From contig NW_024465369.1 in assembly GCF_017591425.1 (NCBI RefSeq), positions 26,101,501 through 26,165,500 on the forward strand: DNA of 64,000 nt, written 5' to 3'. Below the pieces are notes generated by a model, which was given only the letters and a program-made list of their open reading frames with translations, was not told the DNA's origin and did not search any database. Shown one piece after another: positions 35,361-46,939 of the stretch. This stretch comes from Ochotona curzoniae. Lineage: Eukaryota; Chordata; Mammalia; Lagomorpha; Ochotonidae. The translations under genes were made by a program, and so were the position numbers. Position 1 is the first letter of the stretch; each line of letters begins with the position of its first letter.

Positions 35361-35645
35361 GGCCCGGCACTGTACCCTGGTGACTAAAGTCCTTACCTTG
35401 TATGCACTGGGATCTAATCCCAGCTGCTCCACTTCCATTCAGTTCCCTGCTTGTGGCCTGGGAAAGCAGTTGAGGATGGTCCAAAGCTATGGGACCCTGA
35501 AACCAAGTGGGAGATCTGGAAGAAGCTCAGCTCTGGCCAGTGCAGTCACTTAGGAGTGAATCAGCTGATGGAAGATCTTTCTGTTTGTCTCTCCATCTCT
35601 CTGTATATCTGCCTTTCTAATTAAATAAATAAATCCTTTAAAAAG
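35361..35645 (+). mobile_element. C-repeat SINE with internal deletion (plus)
   Basis: 'ggcccggcactgtaccctgg', 'gtatgcactgggatctaatc' (the 'ccatatgggcgccggtt' block is lost), 'ggcctgggaaagcagttgag', 'ggagtgaatcagctgatgga' and tail 'aattaaataaataaatc'. Confidence 0.9.
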
Positions 35646-35876
35646 GTGAGGATACTTCCAGGATATCTCAAAAATCTTCCAGGACATTCTGGCTCCTACA
35701 ACAGAAGTTCAGTGGTTCAGAACTGCACATTTGTTTCTAGGACCTCCCAGGACACAATCATTTCAGGTAGACACCTTTTTTTTCCTGTTAACCCAAAAGT
35801 GCCTTGGGATTTATTTTACCATGTGCATGGGTAAAACACTTTATAGCTGTTACCATGGTTTAAGAAAGTCCATGTG

Positions 35877-36212
35877 GGGCCCGGCGCGGTGGCGCAAGTT
35901 CTTAAGGTCCTCACCTAGCACGCCCGGGATCCCATATGGGCGCCGGTTCTAATCCCGGCAGCCCCGCTTCCCTTCCAGCTCCCTGCCTGTGGCCCGGGAA
36001 AGCAGTCGAGGACGGCCCAAAGCTTTGGTAACCTGTGCCCGTGTGGGAGACCCGGAAGAGGCTCCTGGCTTCGGATCGGCATAGTATCGGCCTGTTGTGC
36101 TCACTTGGGGAGTGAATCATCGGATGGAAGATCTTCCTCTCTGTCTCTCCTCTCTGTATATCCGCCTTTCCAATGAAAAAAATAATAAAAATAAATCTTT
36201 AAAAAAAAAAAA
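35877..36212 (+). mobile_element. Young C-repeat SINE (plus) with TSD
   Basis: 15-bp direct repeat 'aagaaagtccatgtg' at 35,862-35,876 and 36,213-36,227. Near-consensus with 'ggcatagtatcggcctgttg'. Head 'gggcccggcgcggtggcgca'. Confidence 0.97.
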
Positions 36213-36347
36213 AAGAAAGTCCATGTGCCATTTATAAAAATGGCAGGTTTTGGTCTTGTCTACATACTAACTTTAAAATGCATGCAGAAATAAAAAAGTT
36301 CTGGGCTGTATGTCACATTCCGCAAAGTTTGTAAAGGAGACTTCAGG

Positions 36348-36645
36348 GGACAAATACCACAGTGCAGTGTATTAGCTCATTACTGATGATACCTAAATCC
36401 TTTATTAGAGTGCCAGTTCAACTCACAGAAGCTTGGCTTCTGATCCAGCTCCTGCACAAGTGTCCAAGAAGACAATGAACGATGTCCCAAGTACATGTAC
36501 ACCTGCCATGCATGTTGGAGACCTGGGTGAAGCTTCAACCTTTTGACTTCAGTGAGACTCCTCTGTAACCTTGTGGGGGGTTGGGTGAACCAATGAATAG
36601 AAGATCTCTCTCCCCCTACTTTCTCTTTTAAATTAAGTAATTAAT
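36348..36645 (+). mobile_element. Old C-repeat SINE (plus)
   Basis: 'cttctgatccagctcctgca', 'gatgtcccaagtacatgtac', 'gttggagacctgggtgaagc', CT-rich 3' part and 'aaattaagtaattaatt'. Tail-to-tail with the following minus copy. Confidence 0.75.
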
Positions 36646-36660
36646 TAGAATTAAAACATA

Positions 36661-36915
36661 TGTAGAAAGATCTTCCACTTGCTGATACACTTTCCAATGA
36701 CTGCAATGGCCAGAGCTGGGCCAGTCCAAAGCTGGGAGTCAGGAGACCCCACCCACACGGTTTCCCACATGGGTGCAGTGGCCAACTTGGGCTATCCTCT
36801 GCTTTTCCAGCTCATAAGCAGGGAGCTCGATTCAGAAATGGGTCAGGTGGGACACAAACTGGTACCCATATGGGGGCAGCGCTGTAAGCAGAGGATTAGC
36901 ATGCAATACTACTAC
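36661..36915 (-). mobile_element. C-repeat SINE (minus)
   Basis: 'agaaagatcttccacttgct', 'caatggccagagctgggcca', 'aagcagggagctcgattcag' and 'acaaactggtacccatatgg' in reverse-complement order. Part of the 3' end is missing. Confidence 0.82.
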
Positions 36916-37194
36916 AGTAACCTCAGTAAATCAATCTTTAAGAGAATAGCCAAAGAAGACTGGAAAGATCAGGAAAAAATGTACTCTTGGGTTAGGGTCA
37001 TTTCAGAAATCCCAATTTCATACATGGAATTGTAATGAAATTGTGGTATTCAAACTACAGGAGAGACTAGAAAGGTACAGTGTAATGTCTGCAAGGAAAA
37101 GCTACAATTAGCACACTATACCTCTGGGAAAGCTGCAGACATCAGAGAAGTCTCGTGACCCTACAAAAACACATTGCCAAAGATTGCCAAAGAA

Positions 37195-37565
37195 AGAATG
37201 CAACAACATGATATAAATTTTTAACCTGAAATTGTATAGAAATTTAGCCCCTAATATCTTACATTAATAGTATTGAGAAGGTGAAAATATGACTTAACTA
37301 TGGTGTTAGATGCAGAGGTCTTTGAAAGGTGATTGGATTACATTAGGCTTTGCAGGTGGGCCTCCCATGATTGAATTCAGGAGCTGGACACATGTGCTCC
37401 CTACATCTCACCTCCATGGGACTCTGCCAGCAAGAAGGCCATCATCAGATGAGAATCCTGGACCTTGCACCTCCAGAACTATGAACCCAAGCAAATCTCA
37501 TTTCCTTATAAAGCTATTGTACCTCATGTACTCTGTTGTAATAACAAGAAGCTGACTCACGTATC
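37195..37565 (+). mobile_element. MaLR-type LTR (MST/MLT1-like)
   Basis: 'cttgcacctccagaactatg', 'aacccaagcaaatctcattt', 'ccttataaagctattgtacc' and 'tactctgttgtaataacaag' are the diagnostic 3' region of ERVL-MaLR LTRs (ccagaactgtgagccaaataaac... ctttataaattacccag... gttatagcaa). The 'gaaaggtgattggattacat' segment is the expected middle. Non-coding. Confidence 0.75.
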
Positions 37566-37715
37566 ACCCAGGTGATATGTTTACACTGAGAGAAACATTC
37601 AGGAAGTGAAATACTACCTACAGGCTAGAATTTATTCTTTTAAAAAAAAAAATCTTTCCCCAGCTGTGGCCAACTGCCGAGGTTGCTTTGTACTTAGGCA
37701 AGTGTTTATTATACT

Positions 37716-37727
37716 ACTACTACTACT

Positions 37728-37758
<31 letters not shown>

Positions 37759-37880
37759 GTATATATATACATACATATATAGAGATTTACACATATATGT
37801 ACAGATATAGATATACACAGATATAAGTGTATATATGTGTGTATATATAGATCTATATTGCATATATACATCTCTATATT
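37716..37880. repeat. Compound (TAC)n/(CT)n/(TA)n microsatellite
   Basis: TAC units, then a pure CT run, then long TA/CATA/GATA-type repeats. Simple-sequence DNA just upstream of tandem-monomer block 3. Confidence 0.92.
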
Positions 37881-37899
37881 CCCTATATAATATAGCAAA

Positions 37900-39990
37900 A
37901 TGCTGTGGTGCTGGGGGTGCTACAGGTTGCCCAGGGAAGAGGGTCTGGGGATATATTACATTTGGGCTCTGGGAAAACTATTGGAATGGGAGCAGCTAGG
38001 AGCATATTTTTGAAGAATGAATAACTATAACTTCTGAATTCTTCTTGACTACACCACTGCACTTTTGGACCAGGCCACTGCACTTAAGCAAGGGAACTGG
38101 GAGGAAGTGGTCTGGAATGGGAAACTGGGTCAGGCCAAAGCACTTGTCCACGTCAGAGAACTGGCCTGGGCTAAGTAGCATGGCGTGCCCCACACAGGCA
38201 CACACAGAAGCTGGGGCTATAAGAGCACCTGGCTAGGCTACAGTACCTAGCAACACGGGTTATAGCAGGGGTAGGCCACATCATACTTTGCTCCAGAACT
38301 TATCAGAAAATGAGACAACTGAATCTTGGAGCAAATTCTGCAGGGAACTTGTGGGCCCATCTCTGTAGGACTGCATAACCTGCCAGTTTAAGCAAGAGCT
38401 GGGGGTAGTGATGGGCCAAGCAAGGCTGAACCATGAAACTCACTTGACACTTGCAGGAGTTGGGGCTGTGAGGGGGCCAAGCAGGACCAGGCTGGGCCAG
38501 ACTATAACACCCATTGGCACATGTGAGAACTGGGACTGGGATCAGGCCCAGTAGGGGAACTTGTGGAACTCCCCTACTAGGCTGCATGTCTAGCTGGAAA
38601 GCACAGGAGTTGTGTTTGGGGACAGGCTGGACCAGGCAAGGCTACAGCACTAAGCATTTGTGTGGGCTGGGTTTGGGGATAGGCTTCAGTATCTACTGGC
38701 ACCACATGAGAGCTGGGACAGGGTGTGGGCTGTGCTATGCTGTGTTAGGCTGCAATACCTGCCAGGGAGAGCTAAAACTGCAGGTGGGAGATGCCAGGCT
38801 GGGTTGAGGTACCCACCAGCACACATAAGATCTGGGGTTGGAGACAAGTCTGCTTAGGAAACTTTGGAGTCTCCCATCTTAGCTGCAGTTTCCACTGGTA
38901 AGGAAGAGAGCTAGAGCTTGGGGCAGATGGTCTGGGCAAGACTGAAGCAACCATCAACAAATCATGGGTGCAGGTCAGATCAGGATGTAATGCAGTAACC
39001 TCTGGCAGGCACAAAATCCAGGGCTGGGTGTAGGTCTGGTAGAATTATGGATACTCCCCTGCTACATTGCAGCTCCCACTGATGAGCATGACAGCCAGGA
39101 TTGGGGGCTTACCAGGCTCTTCAAGAACAGCAGCACCCATTGGAATACATGTGAGATGGGTCTGAGATGCAATGGGCTAGGCTAAGCTGCAGCACCCATA
39201 AGCATGCAGGAGAGCCAGATGAGATATGGGATGGAATGGACTACACATCAGCATATGCTGGTACATGCAAAAATTGGTGCTGGTAGGCATTACTGGAGGT
39301 CACCCCAACTAGGCTCTGGCATCACTCGCTTGCACGAGGTCTGGGTCTATAGCGGGCTGACTGTGCTTGCCACACATCCATCTGTGAGAGATGGGCTGAA
39401 GCTAAAAACAGCCAAGCAGCTGCATCCTCCAGTATGTGCCCTGGCCGGTGCAGGGGACAGACTAAATCTGATCACGCAATAGCTGGTGCATAAGGGATTC
39501 AAATCTGAGGTCACTTCAGGTGGGATTTGTTGGGGAATTCCCCAACTAGGTGGCTAGATTCAAACCCTAGTCACAAGCAAAAATCACAATACGTGTGATA
39601 CAACCTTGGAATGTGAGTGTAGGGACTGGGCCTCCTTAGCTGCTGATGTCTGTGCAGCAGACAGCACACCCGGTTGCACACAGGGGATATGGCAGTCAGC
39701 TTATCTAGATGAGGATGTTGAGTGCATCATAAAATGGAAAGCAGAACAGGTGGACCACTCTCCTGGCCAAGCTTTGTAGCATGTTCCCCAGCCTGTGGAT
39801 GCACTAAGGTATGCTCACTCAGCCAACAGACGACGGGAAGATTTTCTCAACCCTGGTGCAATGAAGCCAATCATGACTAAGAACTACCAAAACCATTCCA
39901 GTGACACCTTCGGAATGCCTCCACACAATGGGATTTCTAAGGTGTCATCAGATCACCTCCCCCCTTATGTTCATAAGACACTTGCAAACA
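37900..39990 (+). repeat. Diverged tandem-monomer repeat block 3
   Basis: Plus-strand relative of block 1. A module like 'gaactcccctactaggctgc' recurs near 38,342, 38,555, 38,857, 39,031, 39,286 and 39,519. Between them a second module like 'agcacccattggcacatgtg' recurs many times. Non-tandem 3' flank at about 39,625-39,770 matches block 1. No L1 ORF follows. The family is either an L1 5' UTR or an unclassified lagomorph repeat. Confidence 0.72.
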
Positions 39991-39999
39991 AAAAAGTAT

Positions 40000-41150
40000 A
40001 AAGGAAAAGTAGCAGTAAGAAGAAAACTATTTTGAGTACTTTTATTTTCAATTTTTTTACTGACTTTTTCCGTCATAAAATCAGTGAGGCACAAAATAAT
40101 ACTGTGGCAAATTACCTTAACTCAAAAGTAGAATATAAAATAAAGTCATGTGCCAAGTAATCTCTGATACTTATATTGCACTTCTCATATTTAATTTATA
40201 TTTCCTCCACAACATACCATTTTCAGCTTTACCATTTGTATTTTATCATAATTCTAATGAACTGAATCTTTTCTGTTATACAGATTTCCAGAAATGCTTG
40301 GTCACCATCCTGTTGTTTTCTGCAAAAGTGGTTTATGAAACAGACTCCTAAACAAAAACACCTTTCAACCTCAGATGTCTCCTGCGCTGCTGTCCACATT
40401 AACAGTGAGGAGGAAGACTGTCCTTTGAGACTCTGCTGTTGGGTCCCAGAAAGAAAGATATCTCTAGTAATATCTTCACTACACGTTTATGCCATGATTT
40501 GTTACATGTTCATGAATTAAAGAAAGGACATTTTTTACAATTTATGCTTTCCTCTATCTACATGTTTTTCATTTGAAAATGAAAAGGATTATATTCTGGA
40601 TACTCTCAACTTGCTAAAAGGTAGTTGTTATTTAGGTGGAAAGTAAGCATGTGGAATTCAAGCATGCTTCCAATCTTATTTTAAAAGTACTGAATTTCAC
40701 CTTTTTGCAATAGCATACATAACATTTGACACCTCCATATTCCACAAAGGTCACCATTTATCCTAATATTTCATTTCCTTAAACTATTTGACATGTGTTG
40801 TATACATTACTTTTGCTTTAAGAAATCAGTTTTCTTAACGTTGTAATGTATAGATAAGGACAGCAGGAATTTATGTCAACAGAGGTAGATTCCAAACACA
40901 GCAGATCTTGGGCTATCATTTACCTTGGGATTCTATTCATTCTCTCCCACAAGCTTATTAACATAAGGACTTGGACATTAACTTGGCCAAGGACTTCACT
41001 CAACTAAGATTTCATATCATAAAATGAAATGGTCAAGTTTCTGTAAACATCATCTGTGATTCTACAAGGGCTCACAGAGAAAGACATGAGATATGTCACT
41101 TACATTTATTTGGTTGCAAACAAAGGGAACTGACCAACTAACTGAGGTTA
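40000..41150. other. Unique AT-rich sequence
   Basis: No gene or repeat recognised. Short frames near 40,148-40,520 show no family features. Confidence 0.5.
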
Positions 41151-41166
41151 AATTGGAATTTCCTGG

Positions 41167-41498
41167 GCCCAGCTCGGTGGTACAAGTGGTTAAGGTCCTC
41201 GCCTTGCACGCCCAGGGATCCCATATGGGCGCCGGTTCTAATCCCGGCAGCCCCGCTTCCCTTCCAGCTCCCTGCCTGTGGCCCGGGAGAGCGGCTGAGG
41301 ACAGCCCAAAGCTTTGGGACCCTGCACCTGCGTGGGAGACCCGGAAGAGGCTCCTGGCTTTGGATCAGCATAGCATTGGCCATTGCACTCACTTGGGGAG
41401 TGAATCATCGGACGGAAGATCTTCCTCTCTGTCTCTCCTCTCTGTATATCTGCCTTTCCAATAAAAAAAAATAATAATAAAAATAAATCTTAAAAAAA
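41167..41498 (+). mobile_element. Young C-repeat SINE (plus) with TSD
   Basis: 16-bp direct repeat 'aattggaatttcctgg' at 41,151-41,166 and 41,499-41,514, the last bases merging with the A-tail. Head 'gcccagctcggtggtacaag', B-box 'ggttctaatcc'. Confidence 0.97.
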
Positions 41499-41514
41499 AA
41501 TTGGAATTTCCTGG

Positions 41515-42096
41515 AAGGATAGTGTGTAGTGCCACAGAAACTATGAGACAGTTGGACAAGCAGATTTGAACAAGCAAACAGCCACCAGGTTCCAAGTAAG
41601 AGGAAACAAAGAGAAATCTCTTCAGGGGCTCAATGTTTTTTCTGTCTTTTGTAATACTTTATTCAAAATATGTATTCCCAGATAAAAAGGTACCATGGGT
41701 CTACCTTGGCACTTCATACACTATAGGACTTCAAACTCCTTGATTTAAAGTTTTCTTAAACTGACTCATAATGATGAAGCGTACTTAAGCTCAAGAACAA
41801 GAGTCAGTTATTCAATAGATTATAGCAGACTAATTAGAAATGAGATTATCTTAAATTAAATTTAGAAGAATTTATTCTAAAAAGCCATGGAAAAAATAAC
41901 CATGAAACACTTGGTTTGATGTTTCATATAACATAGTGCTGCATTTTTATAATTTTTATGATTTTTATAACTTTTTAAAAAGAAATTTACTGTTAAGACT
42001 ACAAATGCAGCTCTTCTCCCAAAAATGGTAATAATGGATCACTGATTATGGGAATGATAAGTATATAAACACTTATTTCAATAATATACTTGTGTG
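41515..42096. other. Unique AT-rich sequence
   Basis: No gene or repeat recognised. Confidence 0.5.
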
Positions 42097-42830
42097 GGCT
42101 CAGATTATGGTATAGGAGGTTGTACCACTGCCTGAAATACTAGCATCCCACTTGAAGCAATGGTTCAAGTCTTCGCTGTTCCAATTTAAATATATATATA
42201 CTATATAATGCATTAAATATTCATATATATTTTGTATTATATAATATATTATACATTTATGAATATTAATACATATTAGTTGGGAAAGCAGAGTAGATTT
42301 ACAAAGAAATGGATAGACAGAAAAATCTTCCATGCACTGGTTCACTCTGCGAATGGCCTCAACAGCCGGAGTCCAGCTGATCCAAAGCTAGAGATCCAAA
42401 GCTTCCTCTGGGTCTCCCACATGGGTGTAGGGTGCCAAGCCTTCTGGGATTTTTCCAGGCTACAAGTAAGGAGCTAGATGGGAAGTGAAGCAGCTGGGAC
42501 ACAAACCAGAGTCCTTCTGGGATTCTGGAGTTTGTAAGGTGAAGATTCAATCACTGAACCATCACATTGGACCCTCCACTTCTGATCTAACTCCCTATTA
42601 AGGTCTCTGGGAAAGCAGGTGAAGATCTGCAAGTAGTTAGACTCCTGCAACCAAGTGGAGGACGTGGATAAGTTTCTCTTGCTGGGATTGGTTTGATACA
42701 GCCTTGACCATTGTGGCCATTTAGGAAGTAAGATAATGACAGGAAGATTTTTCTCTATATGAAGTCTTTCCCTCTCTGTAATGCGCCTTCCAAATAAATA
42801 AATCAATAAATCTTTTCTTTCAGAAAAGAC
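42097..42830 (+). mobile_element. Old C-repeat SINE split by a nested SINE
   Basis: The 5' part (gggctcagattatggtatag... cttcgctgttcca, to about 42,182) resumes at about 42,574 with 'ctccacttctgatctaactc' and runs to 'aaataaataaatcaataaat'. The break falls inside the 'gctgctccacttctgatcc' landmark, which shows a later insertion separated the halves. Confidence 0.85.
42183..42573 (-). mobile_element. C-repeat SINE nested in another SINE (minus)
   Basis: A long TA/AT-rich stretch (42,187-42,275, possibly an expanded tail) precedes 'acagaaaaatcttccatgca', 'ctctgggtctcccacatggg', 'gctagatgggaagtgaagca' and head 'accatcacattggaccc'. It interrupts the older plus-strand copy. Confidence 0.85.
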
Positions 42831-43184
42831 ACTTATGTTAATCTGCATTAATGGGTTAGGATTTTCCATCAACTGAGACAATCGGCATGTTGTTTGTTCC
42901 ACCACAGACATCATTTAAATTTGATGGGACATGATATGCTCCTTTACTTAGCAAACCTCACCTTTTCTAAATCCAGCCCCCCCCCCGCCGCTACTTCCAC
43001 TGCCAGAAAGTCACTGCTTTAAAATGAATCTCGATTCTGTCTTTTGTTCAAAAGTTCATTTGATTGTTCATTATTACATAAATGCTCTCATTACAGATAA
43101 TCATCCATCAGAAAAACATTAGTATTGAATATTGAATGCCTTCCTTTGAGAAAACAGCATAGACGTCTAAGGGCTGGTAAAGCT
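42831..43184. other. Unique sequence with C-run
   Basis: A 10-base C-run at 42,977-42,986. Start of a region without recognisable lagomorph SINEs. Confidence 0.5.
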
Positions 43185-43265
43185 AAAAGTCAACCAGAGG
43201 AGCTACTGAGGCCCAGAGAGGAAGGCAAGCAGAAGAGGGAGCTGCCTGAGGCCACCTTCACTGGA
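43185..43265 (+). mobile_element. Possible MIR core
   Basis: 'ctactgaggcccagagagga' and 'gagctgcctgaggccacctt' resemble the MIR core (aaactgaggcccagagagg... cttgcccaaggtcac). It is followed by 'cctagtaagtacc', which mimics a splice donor. Weak. Confidence 0.35.
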
Positions 43266-46150
43266 CCTAGTAAGTACCTCACTGCCCTTCCCACCAACAG
43301 CCACTCAAGTCTGCAGGGGTTGATTGAACTGAAAACTGATGTCCACATTTATTGAACATAAAAGCAAGACCCTTTTGTCTTACAAAATCCCCTATTTTGC
43401 TTGTGCTTGAAGTATGTCACGTTTAACCAAGCCTTACTAGGTATGTTGACACTTGAAAACTTACTAGTTTTCCAAAACTTCAGCTATGTCCTTACCTCTT
43501 CCATTTGGCTGCAACCTACTGACTTTATTGCAAAGATTATCAGCTCAGTAAGAACTGTTTTTTTTTTTTAATCTGTTGTAATACCATCATTTATCTTCAA
43601 TGAAGGATAGTAACTGCTTTGCAGTAAGTAATAAAAAAGAATTTATAAAATAGTCTTGGTTTCTTCTGTCAAAAGTTTCTGTGGTCCACTGAATTTAATT
43701 GAAATATGACCACAGACTTACAGGTAAATACAGATCATGCATTTAAACTGTCTTTGAAGTGCTTAAAGAGCTTCATATGAGTGGAAAAAAAAAAAAGGCA
43801 AGCTGTTACTTTTATGCATAATATTCTTAGAAAATTCATTTCTCAGACTGAACCAATTGATTATTTGGCTTTATTCTGTCACAGCAATGGTAAGTACTTT
43901 CTACATATTTAGAGCACAATACTCCATAGTAAACGTGAAAATGTTCTAACAGAAATACATGAAAAGAGCATTTAAAGAATATTTCTCAAGAGTAAAAACG
44001 CTAGAGTATTTGTAGTTTTACAGTTTAGCTTGGCAGTCATAAAATGCATTGGAGAGAATGATGCAGTTAACCACTCAGTGAAACCAAAGTAAAATAGCAG
44101 CTTTTTTCTTTTTACAACCCAAGAACAAAGAAGTTCATCCACAGCTGTAAAGTTAAGAATAAGTCTAATGGTACTTTTAACATGAAAAAAAAAGCATAAC
44201 TATTTACTGACAGAACACTCCAAGCTGAACTCCCCAGGGCAGAGTGGCAATTACCCATTGCCGTTTTCTTCCTTCTGCCTCTCACCATCTAGATTTTGAT
44301 TTCAGTCTTGCCATTTTCTCTTCCTGTGCAGTACACTTTGTTGACAGTAGAGGGCACTTGAAATTTAGACAAAGCCCAAGATTCTTCCTGAATCTTCATT
44401 GAGAGCTTTTGTTTGACTATAAAGAAATAAAATACAATTTATAGTCTGTGTTTTAGGTGATGTGTATTTTAAACCAAATGGCGTAAAAATTTGCTTCCAT
44501 TATGTGAAATCAGCTTCTCATTGTATATTATTTTATTAAAACATTTTAACATGTTTTTTATGCACTATCACTCTCTGGAAAAGATCAGTGGTAATACAAC
44601 CAAAAATCTGTTACTAGTCCACAAATGGATAAATCTTTAGGTATTCTTTAATGAGAAGAGCCATTAGAGAATAAAAAATCAGGCATACATTAAATAAAAT
44701 CTCAGAAAATACATCCAAATGCTAAAATCTGACCATACTACCATAGAATAATAAAATCAGAGGCATAAAATTCTAGTAATCTGTATCTCTTTTTAGAAAA
44801 CTGCTTAAAGGATTTTATTGATAAGATGTCAATATTTATTTGTAATTATTAAAATTCCATATCAGCAAACCTCATGCAAACAATCTGAGTTTGTTCATTT
44901 CTGTGAGAAAATTCTTTTCAGATTTTTGTGAAATGTTTCAACACATTGCTAAAATTTTTGAAAATGCTTTATCTAAATCAGTATAACGATATACTGTAAT
45001 TGCATAATTCATTTATGTAAGATATAATCTTTGTTATAAATCTTCTAATCCATGTAAAAACAAAATGGAATGTTTCTCAGCGTTTCAAATTGCCTATCAC
45101 CTTTTTTTCTGTATTCTTTTGCCACCTCATCAAATAACCACTTTGAATTTAAGGCACTAAGTTCTTCACCCCTCCAAAATTCCATGTCCCCATGTAGTTG
45201 AAACCTGTTACTACATGTGCAAGAGTTAAAGATTTGAGGGTTTTCTTTGTTCAGTTTAATCAAGATTGCACCTGCTTAAGGTTGAGTGTGATAGTTTAAA
45301 GAACTGTGGAATCCCCAGGTTTACCCTAAAAATAGCTTGACAAGAAGAAACTAAACATACAAAATATTCCCTAGCAAATTAACAATGTGCCTGAAACAGT
45401 CAATGGTTAAACACCCTAGTATACAAATAGATAACTGGTTGGCAGAACTAAAGTTCCTGTATGCAAAATATCATACACTTCTGGGCATCATTCACTGGTC
45501 ATATGGAGAGGAGTTAAATGAAGGTAAACAGGATGAACAGGAATGCCAAAAGAAGTACAATCAGTTTTGCCTGAGAATTTAATAGACACCAATCCTTACT
45601 TTTAAAGTAGGCTTGTTAATTGTTTGCTTATCAAAATAAGGAAAAAAATCAAATTGAATGCTTCCACTCACCCTGACATCCAAAATTATGAGAAAGCATA
45701 GTATAGAGAAGTGTGTCTCGTGTATAACCTTGCCCTGTGCAGTTTCCATAAATGAAAAGCAAATAAACAGCAATTGTGTGTGCCCTAAATGCACCGCAGT
45801 GTGCTGTGGTATTTATCTTTACTCTTGCCTCATTTGTGACTGCTGGTAAACTGTGTCTTTGCCACTAACACTGTGTGAATAGATCTGAAACAGTAAGTGT
45901 AACAGGCTCCAATGGACAGTGCCTATTATCTCTTCCCTTTTCTCTGTTGCCCTTTTATGGCCTATAACTTCATTCAATCTGTAGCTACATTTATGTTCCT
46001 TTGACAACAGAGGGGGTTATAATGTGGCCTCTGATCATCCTGAAATTGCCTAATTCGTTCATCTTCTTTCAACGCCTTGGATTCGGTCACCTTCTCAAGT
46101 TCTACCTGGGTTTGTCCCCATCAACTTTGAAAATTAAGATCTTATTTAAT
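43266..46150. other. Unique SINE-free sequence
   Basis: No C-repeat is recognisable over nearly 3 kb. No exon is supported; open frames at 45,045-45,263 (minus) and 45,385-45,582 (plus) show no family features. The absence of repeats may reflect constraint or chance. Confidence 0.45.
44344..44357 (+). promoter_or_regulatory. CTCF-like core motif
   Basis: 'acagtagagggcac' fits the CTCF core pattern CCASYAGRKGGCRS at 13 of 14 positions. It lies in a SINE-free stretch 2 kb left of the CpG cluster. A single motif match is weak evidence for binding. Confidence 0.3.
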
Positions 46151-46379
46151 GCCTCAAGGCCTGATGAGCCAGCGACAGACGGAGAAGGAAGGCCTGGTCT
46201 AACTGGCCCAGGAAACTCTGGATGCGAACCGCAGAGGACACCCAAGTAGAGTAAGCCCCTGGCGTCACTGGGAGCAGGGAGGGGACAGCTTTGCCAATCC
46301 CCAAAGACGGGGAGGAGATGGGGGGAGTGAAGGAATGAGAGGAATGTGCTAGCTTGGAAGACCAAACGGCAGCTCCTCC

Positions 46380-46485
46380 TGGTTCGGATGGGGTGCGGGC
46401 AGGCGCCGGGAGAAGCCGGCCTTCCTCGCAGCTGTCGCCACGCGGGCTGTCACCGCGGCGGCCTCTCCTTCAGCCGCGCCGCTGG
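46380..46485. promoter_or_regulatory. CpG cluster, candidate CpG-island promoter
   Basis: About 15 CpG dinucleotides in roughly 100 bp (for example 'gtcaccgcggcggcctctcc', 'cagccgcgccgctgg'), outside any recognised repeat. The rest of the non-SINE DNA in the window is CpG-poor. CpG retention in mammals usually marks unmethylated promoters. Sequence on both sides (46,150-47,280) is also GC-richer. No TATA box or homologous first exon was recognised. Confidence 0.5.
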
Positions 46486-46938
46486 GACTCTGATTGTTGC
46501 TGCTGGACCAGCCACGGCAGCTGCTTTGCCTTGACTGTTGCCCCTGACCCTTCTGCTGTTTCTTCCTTGATTTTAAGCATCAGCTCCCCTCCCCCGTTGT
46601 CCCTTTCCTGGCAGCATTTCGTGTAGGAAAAATAATAATAATAATAATAAGGCGGAAGATGTCCTCCACATTTGCCAGAGAGTGTGGGTGCGGGGGAGGG
46701 AGGCTAGTCTGGAGTGCCTGAGGTTTCCGACAAAGCTGAGGGATCCTGGGCCCCTCCTGTCTTTTCTCACGGCTCTGGTTAGTGTGGTCCTTCCTCCTGC
46801 AGTAATGCTTTGTCAGCCTCACGCAGGAAAGGAACTCGTGCACCGACTCCCCCCTCCTTACTGACTTAAAAGGATGCTTCACCCCTCACGCCCTGCAACA
46901 AGAAGGGTGGGGGCAGATTCCAAGGCTGGAACAGGGAG
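46486..46938 (+). other. Candidate non-coding first exon
   Basis: Downstream of the CpG cluster the first strong donor on the plus strand is at 46,939 (gag|gtaagt, a full match to the consensus). A transcript starting in the cluster would give a first exon of roughly 450-550 bp. Open frames inside (up to 90 residues) have biased composition and no family resemblance. The interval includes a (TAA)n run at 46,629-46,650. This is inference from two signals only. Confidence 0.2.
46629..46650. repeat. (TAA)n microsatellite
   Basis: Short run of about seven TAA units within the GC-richer region. Confidence 0.9.
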
Positions 46939-46939
46939 G

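Noticed and set aside
42474..42914. 146-residue minus-strand frame
   Set aside because: Crosses nested SINEs; sequence is C-repeat antisense.
43185..43275. Possible exon with donor 'tag|taagta'
   Set aside because: The sequence is better explained as a MIR core and the donor phase is not a GT consensus at a supported exon end.
45045..45263. 72-residue minus frame with mixed, protein-like composition
   Set aside because: Looks less biased than most, but there is no splice context, homologue or conservation evidence that I can cite.
46354..46626. 90-residue frame across the CpG cluster as a coding exon
   Set aside because: Pro/Ser/Arg-rich composition is what GC-rich DNA gives by chance; kept only as a possible non-coding exon.
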